Both the position numbers and the translations under genes were made by a program. DNA of 38,288 nt from Faeciplasma gallinarum (GTDB lineage: Bacteria > Bacillota > Clostridia > Oscillospirales > Ruminococcaceae): positions 1 through 38,288 of the forward strand of contig DVIR01000037.1 of NCBI GenBank assembly GCA_018711085.1. Reading direction: 5' to 3'. Positions 1 through 7,777 of this stretch are shown here, piece by piece (position 1 is the stretch's first letter; every line of letters begins with the position of its first letter). The notes under the pieces are model-generated. The model was given only the letters and a program-made list of their open reading frames with translations. It searched no databases and was not told where the DNA came from.

Positions 1-1
1 T

Positions 2-1423
2 GCACTTGTAATGCTGATGCTGTTTGTGTTCGTCGGATGCGGAAAGCAGGGAAGGGAAATTGTACGTGTAACCATTTCCACCGAGGATGCTGAGTCCATA
101 CTTGCCGCTGCCGGAATACGTTTGCCGGACGTTGAGACCGCTGCCGGCGCAAGGACTACAGTCGAGTATTTCAGCTGGCATGACGGATTCCACAACTATG
201 ACGAAAACGAAATCGTAAACACCGGATACTTTACCTTTACCGAAAAGTATGAGGGCGAGGTTGAGTGGATAGAGTGTGACTACCAGGCGAGATTTGACGA
301 TTTGGCCAACCTTGTTTTGAGCAGTAACTCTCCTGACCTTTATCCCGCGGGTACAAGTGCCACTGCCACATACCCCATGAAGTGCATCAACAGAATGTTC
401 CAGCACATAGACGACTACATCGACTATGACGATCCTCTTTGGTCGGGCGTTAAGGAAGTTGCGGATACCTTCTCGATTGCGGATAAGCACTACACAATCG
501 TTACCGACACCGGCTTTAAGGATGTCGTCGCATACAACACAAGAGTTGTCGAGGAATACGGCTTTGACGATCCCGCGGAGCTTTATTTCAACGACGAGTG
601 GACGTGGAATAAGTTTTATGAATACTGCTTGGCCTTCTCCGACGAGGACGAAAACCGCTTCGCACTTGACGGCCAGACCTACACCAACTCGCTTGTGCAG
701 GCAACCGGACAAAACTTTGTCCACCGTGCGGATGACGGAACGTATTATTCAAACATAGACTCGCCCGAAATCGAAAGGGCAGAGCAGATGCTCTATGACC
801 TCACGAAAAACGGCTGCACCTATCACGAGGGCAACAACTACTGGGCAATGAGAAACGACGTTTACGGCGGCGGAATGAAGGAAGGTTTGTGCCTGTTCTA
901 CATATGCGAGACCAGCTTCTGCACCGACACAGTTGAGGAGATATCCGCCGTTTGGGGAGATATCACAAACGGTGAGCTGATGTTCGCTCCGCTTCCCAGA
1001 GACGACTCCGGAGACGGAAACTACTATCTTTTGACTCAGGTGAGCGGATATATGATCTGCGAGGGCGCATCAAATCCCGAAGGTGCGGCGCTGCTGGCCA
1101 CGTGCGAGAGATTTAAGATAATCGACCCCACGGTTATAGATATAGACCGCAACCAGCTCAAGCAAAAGTATCTGTGGACAGAAGAAATGCTCGAGATGTA
1201 TGACACCTGCAAGGAAATAGCTCAAGCCAACCCCAGAGCAATCGTAACAGGCGACATGACAGACAACCTCAACTCTATCATTTCCACATTCCAGTACGGA
1301 CCTTGCCGCAGCGACAATCCCTCTACATGGGCACAGGTTAAGGAGCAGAACAGAGATGCCCTTGACTACTACCTTGAAGAGCTTAACACGATGATGGCGG
1401 AGCTTGCTGAAAGCGGAACTTAA
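2..1423 (+). CDS. ABC transporter extracellular solute-binding lipoprotein (5' partial)
   Basis: Family-1-type solute-binding protein of an ABC importer, probably for a sugar or oligosaccharide; it would sit tethered to the outer face of the membrane and deliver ligand to a permease pair. The frame is open from the first base. The visible N-terminus is a hydrophobic stretch ending in a lipobox-like FVGC followed by GK, but no positively charged n-region precedes it, so the true start lies upstream of the window. The roughly 470 visible residues are rich in Tyr, Trp, Asp and Glu, with the alternating pattern of periplasmic-binding folds and a late segment (GYMICEGASNPEGAALLATCERF) typical of the C-lobe of this family. 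It is followed by a strong terminator, so it is the last gene of its unit; partner permeases are not in view. Substrate is not determined by the sequence. Confidence 0.8.
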   Translation, partial: ALVMLMLFVFVGCGKQGREIVRVTISTEDAESILAAAGIRLPDVETAAGARTTVEYFSWHDGFHNYDENEIVNTGYFTFTEKYEGEVEWIECDYQARFDDLANLVLSSNSPDLYPAGTSATATYPMKCINRMFQHIDDYIDYDDPLWSGVKEVADTFSIADKHYTIVTDTGFKDVVAYNTRVVEEYGFDDPAELYFNDEWTWNKFYEYCLAFSDEDENRFALDGQTYTNSLVQATGQNFVHRADDGTYYSNIDSPEIERAEQMLYDLTKNGCTYHEGNNYWAMRNDVYGGGMKEGLCLFYICETSFCTDTVEEISAVWGDITNGELMFAPLPRDDSGDGNYYLLTQVSGYMICEGASNPEGAALLATCERFKIIDPTVIDIDRNQLKQKYLWTEEMLEMYDTCKEIAQANPRAIVTGDMTDNLNSIISTFQYGPCRSDNPSTWAQVKEQNRDALDYYLEELNTMMAELAESGT

Positions 1424-1474
1424 AGCACGCGCAAATTTAAACGTGTATAAAACTAAACAGCGTTCATTGTAACA

Positions 1475-1516
1475 AAAATTATCGCCCGACCGATTTTTCG
1501 GAAGGGCGATAATTTT
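1475..1516. terminator. Bidirectional intrinsic terminator
   Basis: Perfect inverted repeat AAAATTATCGCCC (1475-1487) and GGGCGATAATTTT (1504-1516), with an inner CCGA/TCGG pairing. It has A-runs on the left and T-runs on the right, so it can end both the + strand binding-protein transcript and the convergent - strand AraC transcript. Confidence 0.9.
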
Positions 1517-1584
1517 ATGCTGACAAAGCTTTAGTGCGCGAGCACTTATGCTGAATTGATGGCTAAGCGAGTTTTAAAACGAGT

Positions 1585-2421
1585 TTACTTTTTCTTGTCG
1601 CTGTTCATAAACGACTCTCTGAAATCGCTCGGCGTAAGCCCTTCGCTTTCCTTGAAACGGCGGTTGAAGCTGCGTATGCTTGAAAATCCCGATTCAAACG
1701 CTATCTCGGTTATGCTTTTGTGCGAGTCCATTAAAAGGCTTTTTGCAACCGATATTCGCTTTTTTGAGATGTATGAATTCAGCGATGTTTTGAAGTTTCG
1801 CGAGAACACGGTAGAAACATAGGACGGAACAATGTTCAGCGCTTTCGATATCGTCTCAAGCGACAGGTCGGAGGATATGTTGCTGTCTATGTACAAAAGC
1901 AGCCGCCTGCATATTTCGTAGTTGTTTGAACGCTCCTTGAACTTTTCAAACTCCACTCCGGAATACGCCGGCATTATCCCCGAAAGCAGCACCGTAAGCA
2001 TGCCTTTAACTACCGTTCTTCCTATCGAATAGTTGTGAGCAAAGTCAACGAGATACTTAATCTGATCCTTTGCAAAGTCGGGACAGGAGTTTTTGTCCAG
2101 GCGGACAAAGTGCACGCTGTTGCTTTCAAAAAACGCCTTGAACTCGCTGATGAACTCCGTACCGAATATAAATACGCAGGTCAGAGAGTCTTTGTCGTCG
2201 GAATAGATTTCGTGCACGATGTGAGGACAGATCAGTATACCCGATCCCTCTTCCATGGCAAACTTTCTGCCGTCCACAACCGCAACTGCGCTGCCTTTCT
2301 CAACAATTATAAGCTCAACCTGGCTGTGCAGATGCGGCGAATGATAAATGTTTTCGGAACAGTATGCAACGACGCCGTAGGTCACGGTGTCGGCACTCCA
2401 ATCTTCATACCTGAAAGTCAA
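1585..2421 (-). CDS. AraC-family transcriptional regulator
   Basis: Cytoplasmic DNA-binding regulator of 278 residues. The N-terminal half (about 1-130) looks like a cupin ligand-sensing domain, with a His-rich start (YHSPHLHSQVELIIVEKG) typical of the family. The C-terminal 100 residues hold the two helix-turn-helix units of AraC/XylS proteins: SLETISKALNIVPSYVSTVF, then ITEIAFESGFSSIRSFNRRFK followed by the conserved G-x-TPSDFR. It is convergent with the sugar-binding lipoprotein gene and shares its terminator, so it plausibly controls that transport system in response to a sugar; this is inference from position. The divergent MarR gene shares a 269-base spacer with it. Confidence 0.92.
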   Translation of the reverse strand: MTFRYEDWSADTVTYGVVAYCSENIYHSPHLHSQVELIIVEKGSAVAVVDGRKFAMEEGSGILICPHIVHEIYSDDKDSLTCVFIFGTEFISEFKAFFESNSVHFVRLDKNSCPDFAKDQIKYLVDFAHNYSIGRTVVKGMLTVLLSGIMPAYSGVEFEKFKERSNNYEICRRLLLYIDSNISSDLSLETISKALNIVPSYVSTVFSRNFKTSLNSYISKKRISVAKSLLMDSHKSITEIAFESGFSSIRSFNRRFKESEGLTPSDFRESFMNSDKKK

Positions 2422-2551
2422 AACGATTCACCTCCGTATCCTTATGCCCTTTTTTATTTCACATTATAACATACCATCAATTCTGTTTTCAAGCCTTTGA
2501 GGCGCCGTATATCAAAATTTTTTTGCGAATTTAAACTAAAACTATACTATA

Positions 2552-2575
2552 CCTATTGATTATTTTGTGAATAGG
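2552..2575. promoter_or_regulatory. Inverted repeat upstream of MarR gene
   Basis: CCTATT (2552-2557) and AATAGG (2570-2575) are exact inverted arms 12 bases apart, in the AraC-MarR intergenic region. Symmetry of this size fits a dimeric regulator site; which protein binds is unknown. Confidence 0.4.
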
Positions 2576-2588
2576 TGATAAGATTATT

Positions 2589-2618
2589 AAGGTATCTGAA
2601 TATAAGGTATCTGAATAT
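2589..2618. repeat. Perfect 15-bp tandem duplication
   Basis: The unit AAGGTATCTGAATAT occurs twice head-to-tail (2589-2603, 2604-2618) with no mismatch, 73 bases before the chosen MarR start. It could be an iterated operator half-site or a recent slippage duplication. Confidence 0.85.
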
Positions 2619-2640
2619 TTACAAAAAACCGCGTATATAA

Positions 2641-2664
2641 CATGTTAATATGTTTACATGTTAC
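2641..2664. promoter_or_regulatory. Three tandem 8-bp repeats before MarR start
   Basis: CATGTTAA, TATGTTTA and CATGTTAC follow one another at exact 8-base spacing, just upstream of the ribosome binding site of the MarR gene. MarR proteins commonly repress their own genes from AT-rich sites at this position, so an autoregulatory operator is plausible. A -10-like TATATA lies just upstream (about 2634). Confidence 0.45.
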
Positions 2665-2690
2665 AAAGGCGCTTTAGGGAGGGAAAAGGC

Positions 2691-3104
2691 GTGACAATCA
2701 ACGAGGAGCTGTTTTATGCAATACGAAGGTCAAACGCATGTTTAAGGCGGAAGCACGCAGACGGATCTGTTTCCCACAAGGGCAGCGGCAGACTCTTGGA
2801 TCTTTTAGAGGACGAAAAGGGAACGAGCCAGCAGCAGCTTGCCGACGCTGCGGGCTTGAGGGCGCAAACCGTTTCAGAGATGATTTGTGTTTTGGAGAAG
2901 AACGGCTGGATAAAGAAGCTCCAGTCGCCGGATGACAGAAGGCAGGCGCTGATATATATAACCGACGAGGGAAAGCAGGCGAGGCTTTATATCAGAGAAC
3001 AACGCAGAAAACGCGCCGATGCGTTTTTTGAGGTGCTGAGCGACGAAGAAAAGCAAACTCTTTTGGAGCTTTTAAATAAAATAAATTCGGAAAGAGAGGG
3101 ATAG
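2691..3104 (+). CDS. MarR-family transcriptional regulator
   Basis: A 137-residue winged-helix regulator. I choose the GTG at 2691 because AGGGAGGG (2676-2683) lies 7 bases before it; an in-frame ATG at 2658 has no such site and would place the start inside the repeated operator-like DNA. The winged helix is visible as TSQQQLADAAGLRAQTVSEMICVLEKNGWIKK, followed by the wing SPDDRRQALIYITDEGK, which carries the DxRR signature of MarR proteins. A C-terminal dimerisation helix follows (LSDEEKQTLLELLNKI). It is 6 bases upstream of an ABC exporter, and such pairs usually form a unit in which the MarR protein represses the exporter until a toxic ligand appears; that role is inferred. Confidence 0.9.
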   Translation: MTINEELFYAIRRSNACLRRKHADGSVSHKGSGRLLDLLEDEKGTSQQQLADAAGLRAQTVSEMICVLEKNGWIKKLQSPDDRRQALIYITDEGKQARLYIREQRRKRADAFFEVLSDEEKQTLLELLNKINSEREG

Positions 3105-3110
3105 CGCATA

Positions 3111-5156
3111 ATGGCGGATAAGGAACGAAAGCAGGACGTGCAGGTAAACCTTGCCCCGGGGTTTGGGCCAAAGTATGAAAAGGTAAAACCGCCGAAGGAC
3201 ATAAAAGATGTTCCGAGATATTTAAAAGAGCTTTTGGGCGGGTTCTTTATGAGATTTGGCTATATACTCGGACTTGTGTGGCAGACGGGAAAGTGGATAC
3301 TGTTTGCAATGTCGTTTATAGCGCTTTTGCAGGGCGTCATTCCCGTTGTAAGCTCGGTAATTTTGCAAAACATACTTAACTCTTTGCAGATGGTCGTATC
3401 AGGCACCGCAGCCGCCGGACGATTTTGGGATTCAGACGTCTTTTACTTCTTGATACTGTACTTTGCCGTGCAGGCGCTTTTGCGGATAGTGGGAAGCATA
3501 AGCAGCGCCGTCAACAGAGTAGCGGGCGAAAAGGTGGTAAGGTATGTCAAGACGCAGATCATGGAGAAGTCAAAGGAAATAGACCTTGCCTCGTTTGACC
3601 GAGTGAGCTTTTATGAAAAGCTTGAAAACGCCAACAGGGAAGCGGGAAACCGTCCCATTCAGATTCTTTCGCAGATGTTTGTGATAATAAGCACGTTGAT
3701 ACAGCTCGTCAGCTACGTTGTGATAATCACTTCCGCACCTGATATGTGGTGGGCAGTGTTTGTAATAGCCGCAGTGTCAATACCGTCTGCATTGATAAAC
3801 TTTGTGTACCGCAGAAAGAATTTCGACTATGTCAGACGCCGCTCAAAGGATAGACGGCAGATGAATTACTACTCTGAGCTGCTTGTCAACAAGGACCTTG
3901 TCAAGGAAGTGAAGATGTTTGACATAGGCGATACCCTCATAGGAAAGTATCAAAGCGTGTTTGCGGGTTATTACAAAGGCCTTGTGAAGCTGATACGCGA
4001 CGAGAGCATATGGCACACGGCAATTGCCGTCGTAACCTCGGTGTCAAACCTTGTTTTGTACATCCTCATAGCTATAAAGGTGTTCAACGGCATGATACTG
4101 ATAGGAGACTATTCGCTTTACACGGGAGCGGTTACAAGTATAGCGGGATGCCTCAGCTCGCTTATAAGCACATCTGCAACAATATACGAGGGCACGCTGT
4201 TCATAGACAACCTCATAGCCTTTATGAAGGAAAAGGCAACCGTCATACCAAGGCTGATACACCGCGACGACAAGCCCAAAAAAGTCAGCCACGGCAAACC
4301 GCATACGATAGAATTTGTGCATGTGAGCTTTAGATACCCCGGAACAGAGCACGATGTTTTGCATGACATCAATATAAAACTCCGCCCGGGCGAGACTGCT
4401 GTGCTTGTCGGCTTGAACGGTGCGGGAAAGACCACACTTATCAAGCTTTTGACGAGACTTTACGACCCTACTGACGGCGTGATACTTCTCGACGGAACAG
4501 ACATACGCGAGTACGACGTGAAAGATCTGTACAAAATGTTCGGAATCATATTCCAGGACTTCGGCAAGTATGCGGTAACTGCAGGTGAGAATATACACTT
4601 CGGCGACATACATCGCGAGTACGACGAAAGCGAGATAGCGGAGGCTGCAAAGCAAAGCGGTGCGGCAGATTTCATAGAAAAGCTTGAGCGCGGGTATGAT
4701 ACACCGCTTATGAGGATATTTGAGCCGGACGGCTTGGAGCTGTCAATAGGACAGTGGCAGAAGATGGCGATAGCGAGGGCGTTTTATGCGCAGTCGGATA
4801 TATTGATACTTGACGAGCCGACAGCATCGCTTGACCCGATGGCTGAGCAGGAGATATTCAATCAGTTCGACAAGCTCAGAGAGGACAAGACGACGATATT
4901 TGTCTCTCACAGGCTTTCAAGCGCAACGGTGGCAAGTCTTATAATCGTCCTCGAAAACGGCAGCGTTGTTGAGATGGGAACGCATGCTGAGCTTATGGAC
5001 ATGCATGGAAAGTACTATAAGCTTTTCTCCACCCAGGCAAAAAGATATATTGCCGAGTCGGAACGGCAAAAAGCCGTGCCCCAAGGCGCACCCGCTGCCG
5101 ATGAACATGGGTTTGATAACCCTGCGCTGCACGATCCCGGGCTGCTCAGCCCATAA
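3111..5156 (+). CDS. ABC exporter, fused permease and ATPase
   Basis: A 681-residue half-transporter that would dimerise in the membrane and export a drug, lipid or peptide using ATP. The N-terminal half (about 50-350) contains several hydrophobic spans of the type I exporter fold. The ATPase half shows Walker A GLNGAGKTT, a signature variant LSIGQWQK, Walker B ILILDEPTASLD and the switch histidine VSHRL. The LSxGQWQK signature is found in exporters near peptide or antibiotic functions, but the substrate cannot be read from sequence. A polar, Pro-rich tail of about 30 residues ends the protein. It is co-transcribed with the MarR gene 6 bases upstream. Confidence 0.92.
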   Translation: MADKERKQDVQVNLAPGFGPKYEKVKPPKDIKDVPRYLKELLGGFFMRFGYILGLVWQTGKWILFAMSFIALLQGVIPVVSSVILQNILNSLQMVVSGTAAAGRFWDSDVFYFLILYFAVQALLRIVGSISSAVNRVAGEKVVRYVKTQIMEKSKEIDLASFDRVSFYEKLENANREAGNRPIQILSQMFVIISTLIQLVSYVVIITSAPDMWWAVFVIAAVSIPSALINFVYRRKNFDYVRRRSKDRRQMNYYSELLVNKDLVKEVKMFDIGDTLIGKYQSVFAGYYKGLVKLIRDESIWHTAIAVVTSVSNLVLYILIAIKVFNGMILIGDYSLYTGAVTSIAGCLSSLISTSATIYEGTLFIDNLIAFMKEKATVIPRLIHRDDKPKKVSHGKPHTIEFVHVSFRYPGTEHDVLHDINIKLRPGETAVLVGLNGAGKTTLIKLLTRLYDPTDGVILLDGTDIREYDVKDLYKMFGIIFQDFGKYAVTAGENIHFGDIHREYDESEIAEAAKQSGAADFIEKLERGYDTPLMRIFEPDGLELSIGQWQKMAIARAFYAQSDILILDEPTASLDPMAEQEIFNQFDKLREDKTTIFVSHRLSSATVASLIIVLENGSVVEMGTHAELMDMHGKYYKLFSTQAKRYIAESERQKAVPQGAPAADEHGFDNPALHDPGLLSP

Positions 5157-5283
5157 CCGATCCCGCCGTCAATAATTTGTTCGGGCATGCATCATGACTT
5201 GTCCGCTCAAAACAAGCCCTGACGGAAGACCGGCTTATAACCATCGCAAAAAATGATTTTCGGTCAATAAATTTACCGTTTTT

Positions 5284-5314
5284 TTGCACTTTTTTCTCGC
5301 GAGCATGTTATAAT
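5284..5314 (+). promoter_or_regulatory. SigA-type promoter with extended -10
   Basis: TTGCAC (5284-5289) and TATAAT (5309-5314) are 19 bases apart, and the -10 is preceded by TGT, giving an extended -10 that can compensate for the long spacer. It would start transcription only about 10 bases before the ribosome binding site of the YitT gene. Confidence 0.65.
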
Positions 5315-5329
5315 TCAGTTTGGAAAGAG

Positions 5330-6286
5330 GTGGTCACCATAAATAATACAGAAAAAAAGATCAAAGAATTTAAGGCAAAGACATCGAGAAAGCCTGCCCC
5401 GAAGGAACCGCTCAAGGTGTCCTTAAAACAACTCAGCCCGCTCAATTTTGTGCTCTTGACGGTTGCGGGAATAATAAACGCCATAGGTGTCACAGTGTTC
5501 TTGGCGCCGGTAGGGCTTTATGACAGCGGAATATCCGGAACTTCGATGCTTTTGTCGCAGCTTACGCCGGAGTGGTTGTCTCTTTCGGTGTTCTTGATTG
5601 TGCTCAACGTACCGCTGTTTTTGTTCGGGCTAAGGCGGCAGGGCGTGTGCTTTACAATTTATTCGGTCTATGCCGTAACTATCTATTCGCTCTTTGCGTG
5701 GCTCATAACAGACGTGCTGCCCATAGACGTAAGTCAGGTTTCTCCGCTTGCAGGCTCTGACCTATTGCTTTGCGCCATATTCGGAGGCTTTATATCCGGC
5801 ATGGGAAGCGGTATTACAATTCGTTTCGGCGGCGCTATGGACGGCATGGACGTCATGGCTGTTGTGTTTGCAAAAAAAATCGGACTCACAGTCGGCTCCT
5901 TTACCATGATATACAACGCAATTTTGTATGTAGTGTGCGGAGCTATCTTGAGCAGCTGGACTTTGGCGCTTTACTCAATCGTAGCGTATGCCATGGCTCT
6001 TAAAACAATAGACTACATCGTAGAAGGTATCGACAGGTCAAAGGCAGCAACCATAATAACCGTCATGCCGAACGAGGTGTGCAGAAAACTCTCGTCAGAG
6101 TTTGAATGCGGCATAACCATGATAGACGCAAAGGGCTATTATTCAAACAGCGAAAAGACCATAGTGTACATCGTAATAAACAGGTTCCAGGTCGGAAAGA
6201 TGAAAGAAATCATCCGCTCGGTAGACCAAAAGGCGTACATCTCGATTTCGGAGGTTGCGGACGTCTTTAAGTTTAACGACACATGA
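5330..6286 (+). CDS. YitT-family membrane protein with DUF2179 domain
   Basis: Integral membrane protein of 318 residues, function unknown in the family. After a basic N-terminal tail there are about five or six hydrophobic spans (roughly 45-215), containing the family-like GLYDSGISGTSMLLSQL and GMGSGITIRFGGAMDGMDVMAV segments. A soluble C-terminal DUF2179-like domain follows (about 235-318: TVMPNEVCRKLSSEFECGITMIDAKGYYS to the end). The start is uncertain: GTG at 5330 overlaps the very strong ribosome binding sequence AAAGAGGTGGTC, while the spacing expected from that sequence points to an ATA codon at 5339. It has its own promoter and terminator and is therefore monocistronic. Confidence 0.85.
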   Translation: MVTINNTEKKIKEFKAKTSRKPAPKEPLKVSLKQLSPLNFVLLTVAGIINAIGVTVFLAPVGLYDSGISGTSMLLSQLTPEWLSLSVFLIVLNVPLFLFGLRRQGVCFTIYSVYAVTIYSLFAWLITDVLPIDVSQVSPLAGSDLLLCAIFGGFISGMGSGITIRFGGAMDGMDVMAVVFAKKIGLTVGSFTMIYNAILYVVCGAILSSWTLALYSIVAYAMALKTIDYIVEGIDRSKAATIITVMPNEVCRKLSSEFECGITMIDAKGYYSNSEKTIVYIVINRFQVGKMKEIIRSVDQKAYISISEVADVFKFNDT

Positions 6287-6305
6287 TACCCAAAAAATAA
6301 AAAGC

Positions 6306-6353
6306 AAATCGCCGCCTTTTCGGTTTTACACAAGGAAAAGACGGCGATTTTTT
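6306..6353 (+). terminator. Intrinsic terminator after YitT gene
   Basis: AAATCGCCGCCTTTTC (6306-6321) pairs with GAAAAGACGGCGATTT (6335-6350), one mismatch, followed by more T residues. The A-rich left side means it may also act on the opposite strand. Confidence 0.9.
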
Positions 6354-6357
6354 ATGC

Positions 6358-6627
6358 TCATTTTTCTTTTGCGGGCTTGCATGCCCTCACAGCTATAACC
6401 TGCGGAATTTCGGGGTCGTCACAGCAGCTTTCGAAAAATCCGTTTATATAAAAACCCGCATCAAAGCACAGGGCAAATATGCTTTGAAGTGAGAGGTGGT
6501 AGTAACACTGCTCCTTTGGCTGAGATGGGAGCGCAAAGCATGCGCTGCTCATGTATTTGTCGGTGAGCGTCACAAAGCACGGGTGTTGTGTGGCGAATAC
6601 GCATTTTTGATAGTCGTACTGAAGCAT
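6358..6627 (-). pseudogene. C-terminal remnant of a class I SAM-dependent methyltransferase
   Basis: About 90 codons remain. The end (YHLSLQSIFALCFDAGFYINGFFES, then EIPQVIAVRACKP) matches the usual C-terminal pattern of Methyltransf_11-type enzymes, where Y/H-H-x-x-L-x-x-x-x-x-x-L-x-x-AGF is followed by a strand ending in A-R-K/C-P. A preceding HPCF also fits this family. The SAM-binding N-terminal half is absent: going upstream on the - strand the frame runs straight into the Hsp20 terminator hairpin, and no ribosome binding site precedes the first internal ATG. I read it as a truncated, untranslated gene fragment. The family assignment rests on pattern memory only. Confidence 0.5.
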
Positions 6628-6635
6628 GAGCGCAT

Positions 6636-6668
6636 AAAAAAGCCCCGCCGCAGGAAATGCGGCGGGGC
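6636..6668 (-). terminator. Intrinsic terminator of hsp20
   Basis: An 11-bp perfect GC-rich stem, GCCCCGCCGCA (6642-6652) with TGCGGCGGGGC (6658-6668), loop of 5, followed on the - strand by six T. A second stem (TCCGCACG 6672-6679 with CGTGCGGA 6692-6699) stands between it and the hsp20 stop. Confidence 0.95.
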
Positions 6669-6703
6669 GGATCCGCACGGCTTAGCCGCGTCGTGCGGAC
6701 TTA

Positions 6704-7144
6704 TTATTTAATCTCAAGACGCTTTGTCTCGGGCTTTGTCTCCTTGATCTTAGGAAGTTCAAGCTTGAGCACTCCGTTCTTGAATTCAGCCTCGATGTGG
6801 TCGGTGTCTATGCCGGTCGTGTCAAAGCTTCTCTGGTATGAACCGTAAGAACGCTCGCAACGCACGTAGTTGTGCTTCTTGTCGTTCTCCTCATACTCGG
6901 AGTGGCGCTCTGCGCTGATGGTAAGAACGTTATCGGTCAAATCGATCTTGATATCGTCCTTCTCAACACCGGGCAGGTCAGCCTCAAGTTCGTAATGGTC
7001 GCCCTTATCCTTTATATCGGTAGAAAAGGCTGCGAGTTTAGACTCATTAGAGTTGCCGAAGAAGGCACGCTCAAGCTCATCAAGCTCTCTGAACGGATCA
7101 AAAGCGGACAATGAATTGTTTCTTCTAACATAAGGTACTAACAT
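6704..7144 (-). CDS. Hsp20/alpha-crystallin small heat-shock protein
   Basis: Cytoplasmic ATP-independent chaperone of 146 residues that forms oligomers and holds unfolding proteins. The start at 7144 is set by GGAGG (7157-7153) 8 bases upstream; an ATG at 7159 would lie inside that site. The N-terminal part has the common FDPFRELDELERAFFG motif. The alpha-crystallin domain runs from about residue 38 (FSTDIKDKGDHYELEADLPGVEKDDIKIDLTDNVLTISAER), and the diagnostic GVLKLELPK near the end corresponds to the family's G-V-L-x-I-x-x-P-K. Regulation by heat is suggested by a CIRCE element about 300 bases upstream and by an AU-rich hairpin touching the ribosome binding site. Confidence 0.96.
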   Translation of the reverse strand: MLVPYVRRNNSLSAFDPFRELDELERAFFGNSNESKLAAFSTDIKDKGDHYELEADLPGVEKDDIKIDLTDNVLTISAERHSEYEENDKKHNYVRCERSYGSYQRSFDTTGIDTDHIEAEFKNGVLKLELPKIKETKPETKRLEIK

Positions 7145-7152
7145 AATTAAAG

Positions 7153-7180
7153 CCTCCAAACAAATTTTGAAATTTCTTTG
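7153..7180 (-). promoter_or_regulatory. AU-rich hairpin beside hsp20 ribosome binding site
   Basis: On the - strand, CAAAGAAAT (from 7180) can pair with ATTTGTTTG (to 7157) with one G-G mismatch and a short loop, and the 3' arm runs directly into the GGAGG at 7157-7153. A weak AU stem at this place could hold or free the site with temperature, but this is inference only. Confidence 0.35.
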
Positions 7181-7451
7181 ATGATGTCGCGCTCCGTTTT
7201 ATTTCGGATGCGCAACTGACCATTTCTAAGATTAGTGTACATAACTTCTTCCGATTTATTCTTTGATAAATTCAGATCGTTACATCACAATCGCTCCTTT
7301 TTTAAGTATGTCGATCGAGAATCTTTTTTGCTTTCGGAACTCTCGCCTCGTCGGCTCCTTTTCCTCTTTGCTCCTATCTCCTTTCGACAATTATCAGTAT
7401 AGGCACCATATGTGAAGATTGTGTGTTCAAACTGTGATGTTTTTCTGAAAA
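7181..7451 (-). other. Long hsp20 leader, no gene seen
   Basis: About 270 bases between the hsp20 start region and the CIRCE site. On the - strand it contains a purine-rich tract (about 7310-7385) with several AGGAG-like words, but no frame with convincing codon use. The one open frame here (7285-7485) is almost all Lys, Arg, Ser and Glu and I do not believe it is translated. Confidence 0.4.
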
Positions 7452-7478
7452 TTAGCACTCTCAATGTGAAAGTGCTAA
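7452..7478. promoter_or_regulatory. CIRCE element (HrcA operator)
   Basis: TTAGCACTC (7452-7460), 9 bases, AAGTGCTAA (7470-7478). This matches the conserved CIRCE layout TTAGCACTC-N9-GAGTGCTAA with a single mismatch. HrcA binds this repeat and represses heat-shock genes in Firmicutes. The nearest heat-shock gene is hsp20, 307 bases away on the - strand; on the + strand the next gene is pstS. I could not find an unambiguous promoter next to it on either strand. Confidence 0.88.
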
Positions 7479-7777
7479 TGCTCAAAGAATCAGAGTGCCA
7501 AAAACGACATTATAAAATAGAATGCGCAGGGGAGCATGCGCCGCCTTATGAAATGCCGCGTAGCTTCCGCCGCCATTTAAATATAGGTATACTGTATAAA
7601 CAACTTTTAAATATGTGCATTGATATTTTATGAGCTAATCTAAACTTCACTTGCGGCGGCTAAGCATTACTTATATTTAACCTTGACTTGGTTTCAGACT
7701 TAACCTCAAAGATGATAAATTGAACATGCACAAAACACGAGACACAATTCAACGAAAAATTGAAAGGAAATGAAATC
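7479..7777 (+). other. pstS upstream region
   Basis: Almost 300 bases before pstS with no credible gene. A weak promoter candidate for pstS is TTGCGG (7651-7656), 17 bases, TATTTA (7674-7679); a poor -35 would fit an activator-dependent promoter. Two TTAACC words lie 22 bases apart (7678-7683, 7700-7705), reminiscent of the helical spacing in PhoP boxes, but the intermediate repeat is missing. Confidence 0.3.

Noticed and set aside
4044..4655. 203-codon frame on the - strand
   Set aside because: Antisense shadow of the ABC exporter ATPase region; no start signals and atypical composition.
7412..7633. 73-codon + strand frame downstream of CIRCE
   Set aside because: No ribosome binding site, poor codon use and no recognisable features; it runs across the operator.
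7678..7705. Two TTAACC words 22 bases apart as a PhoP box for pstS
   Set aside because: The intermediate repeat at 11 bases is absent and the position relative to any -10 is wrong, so I do not claim a Pho box.
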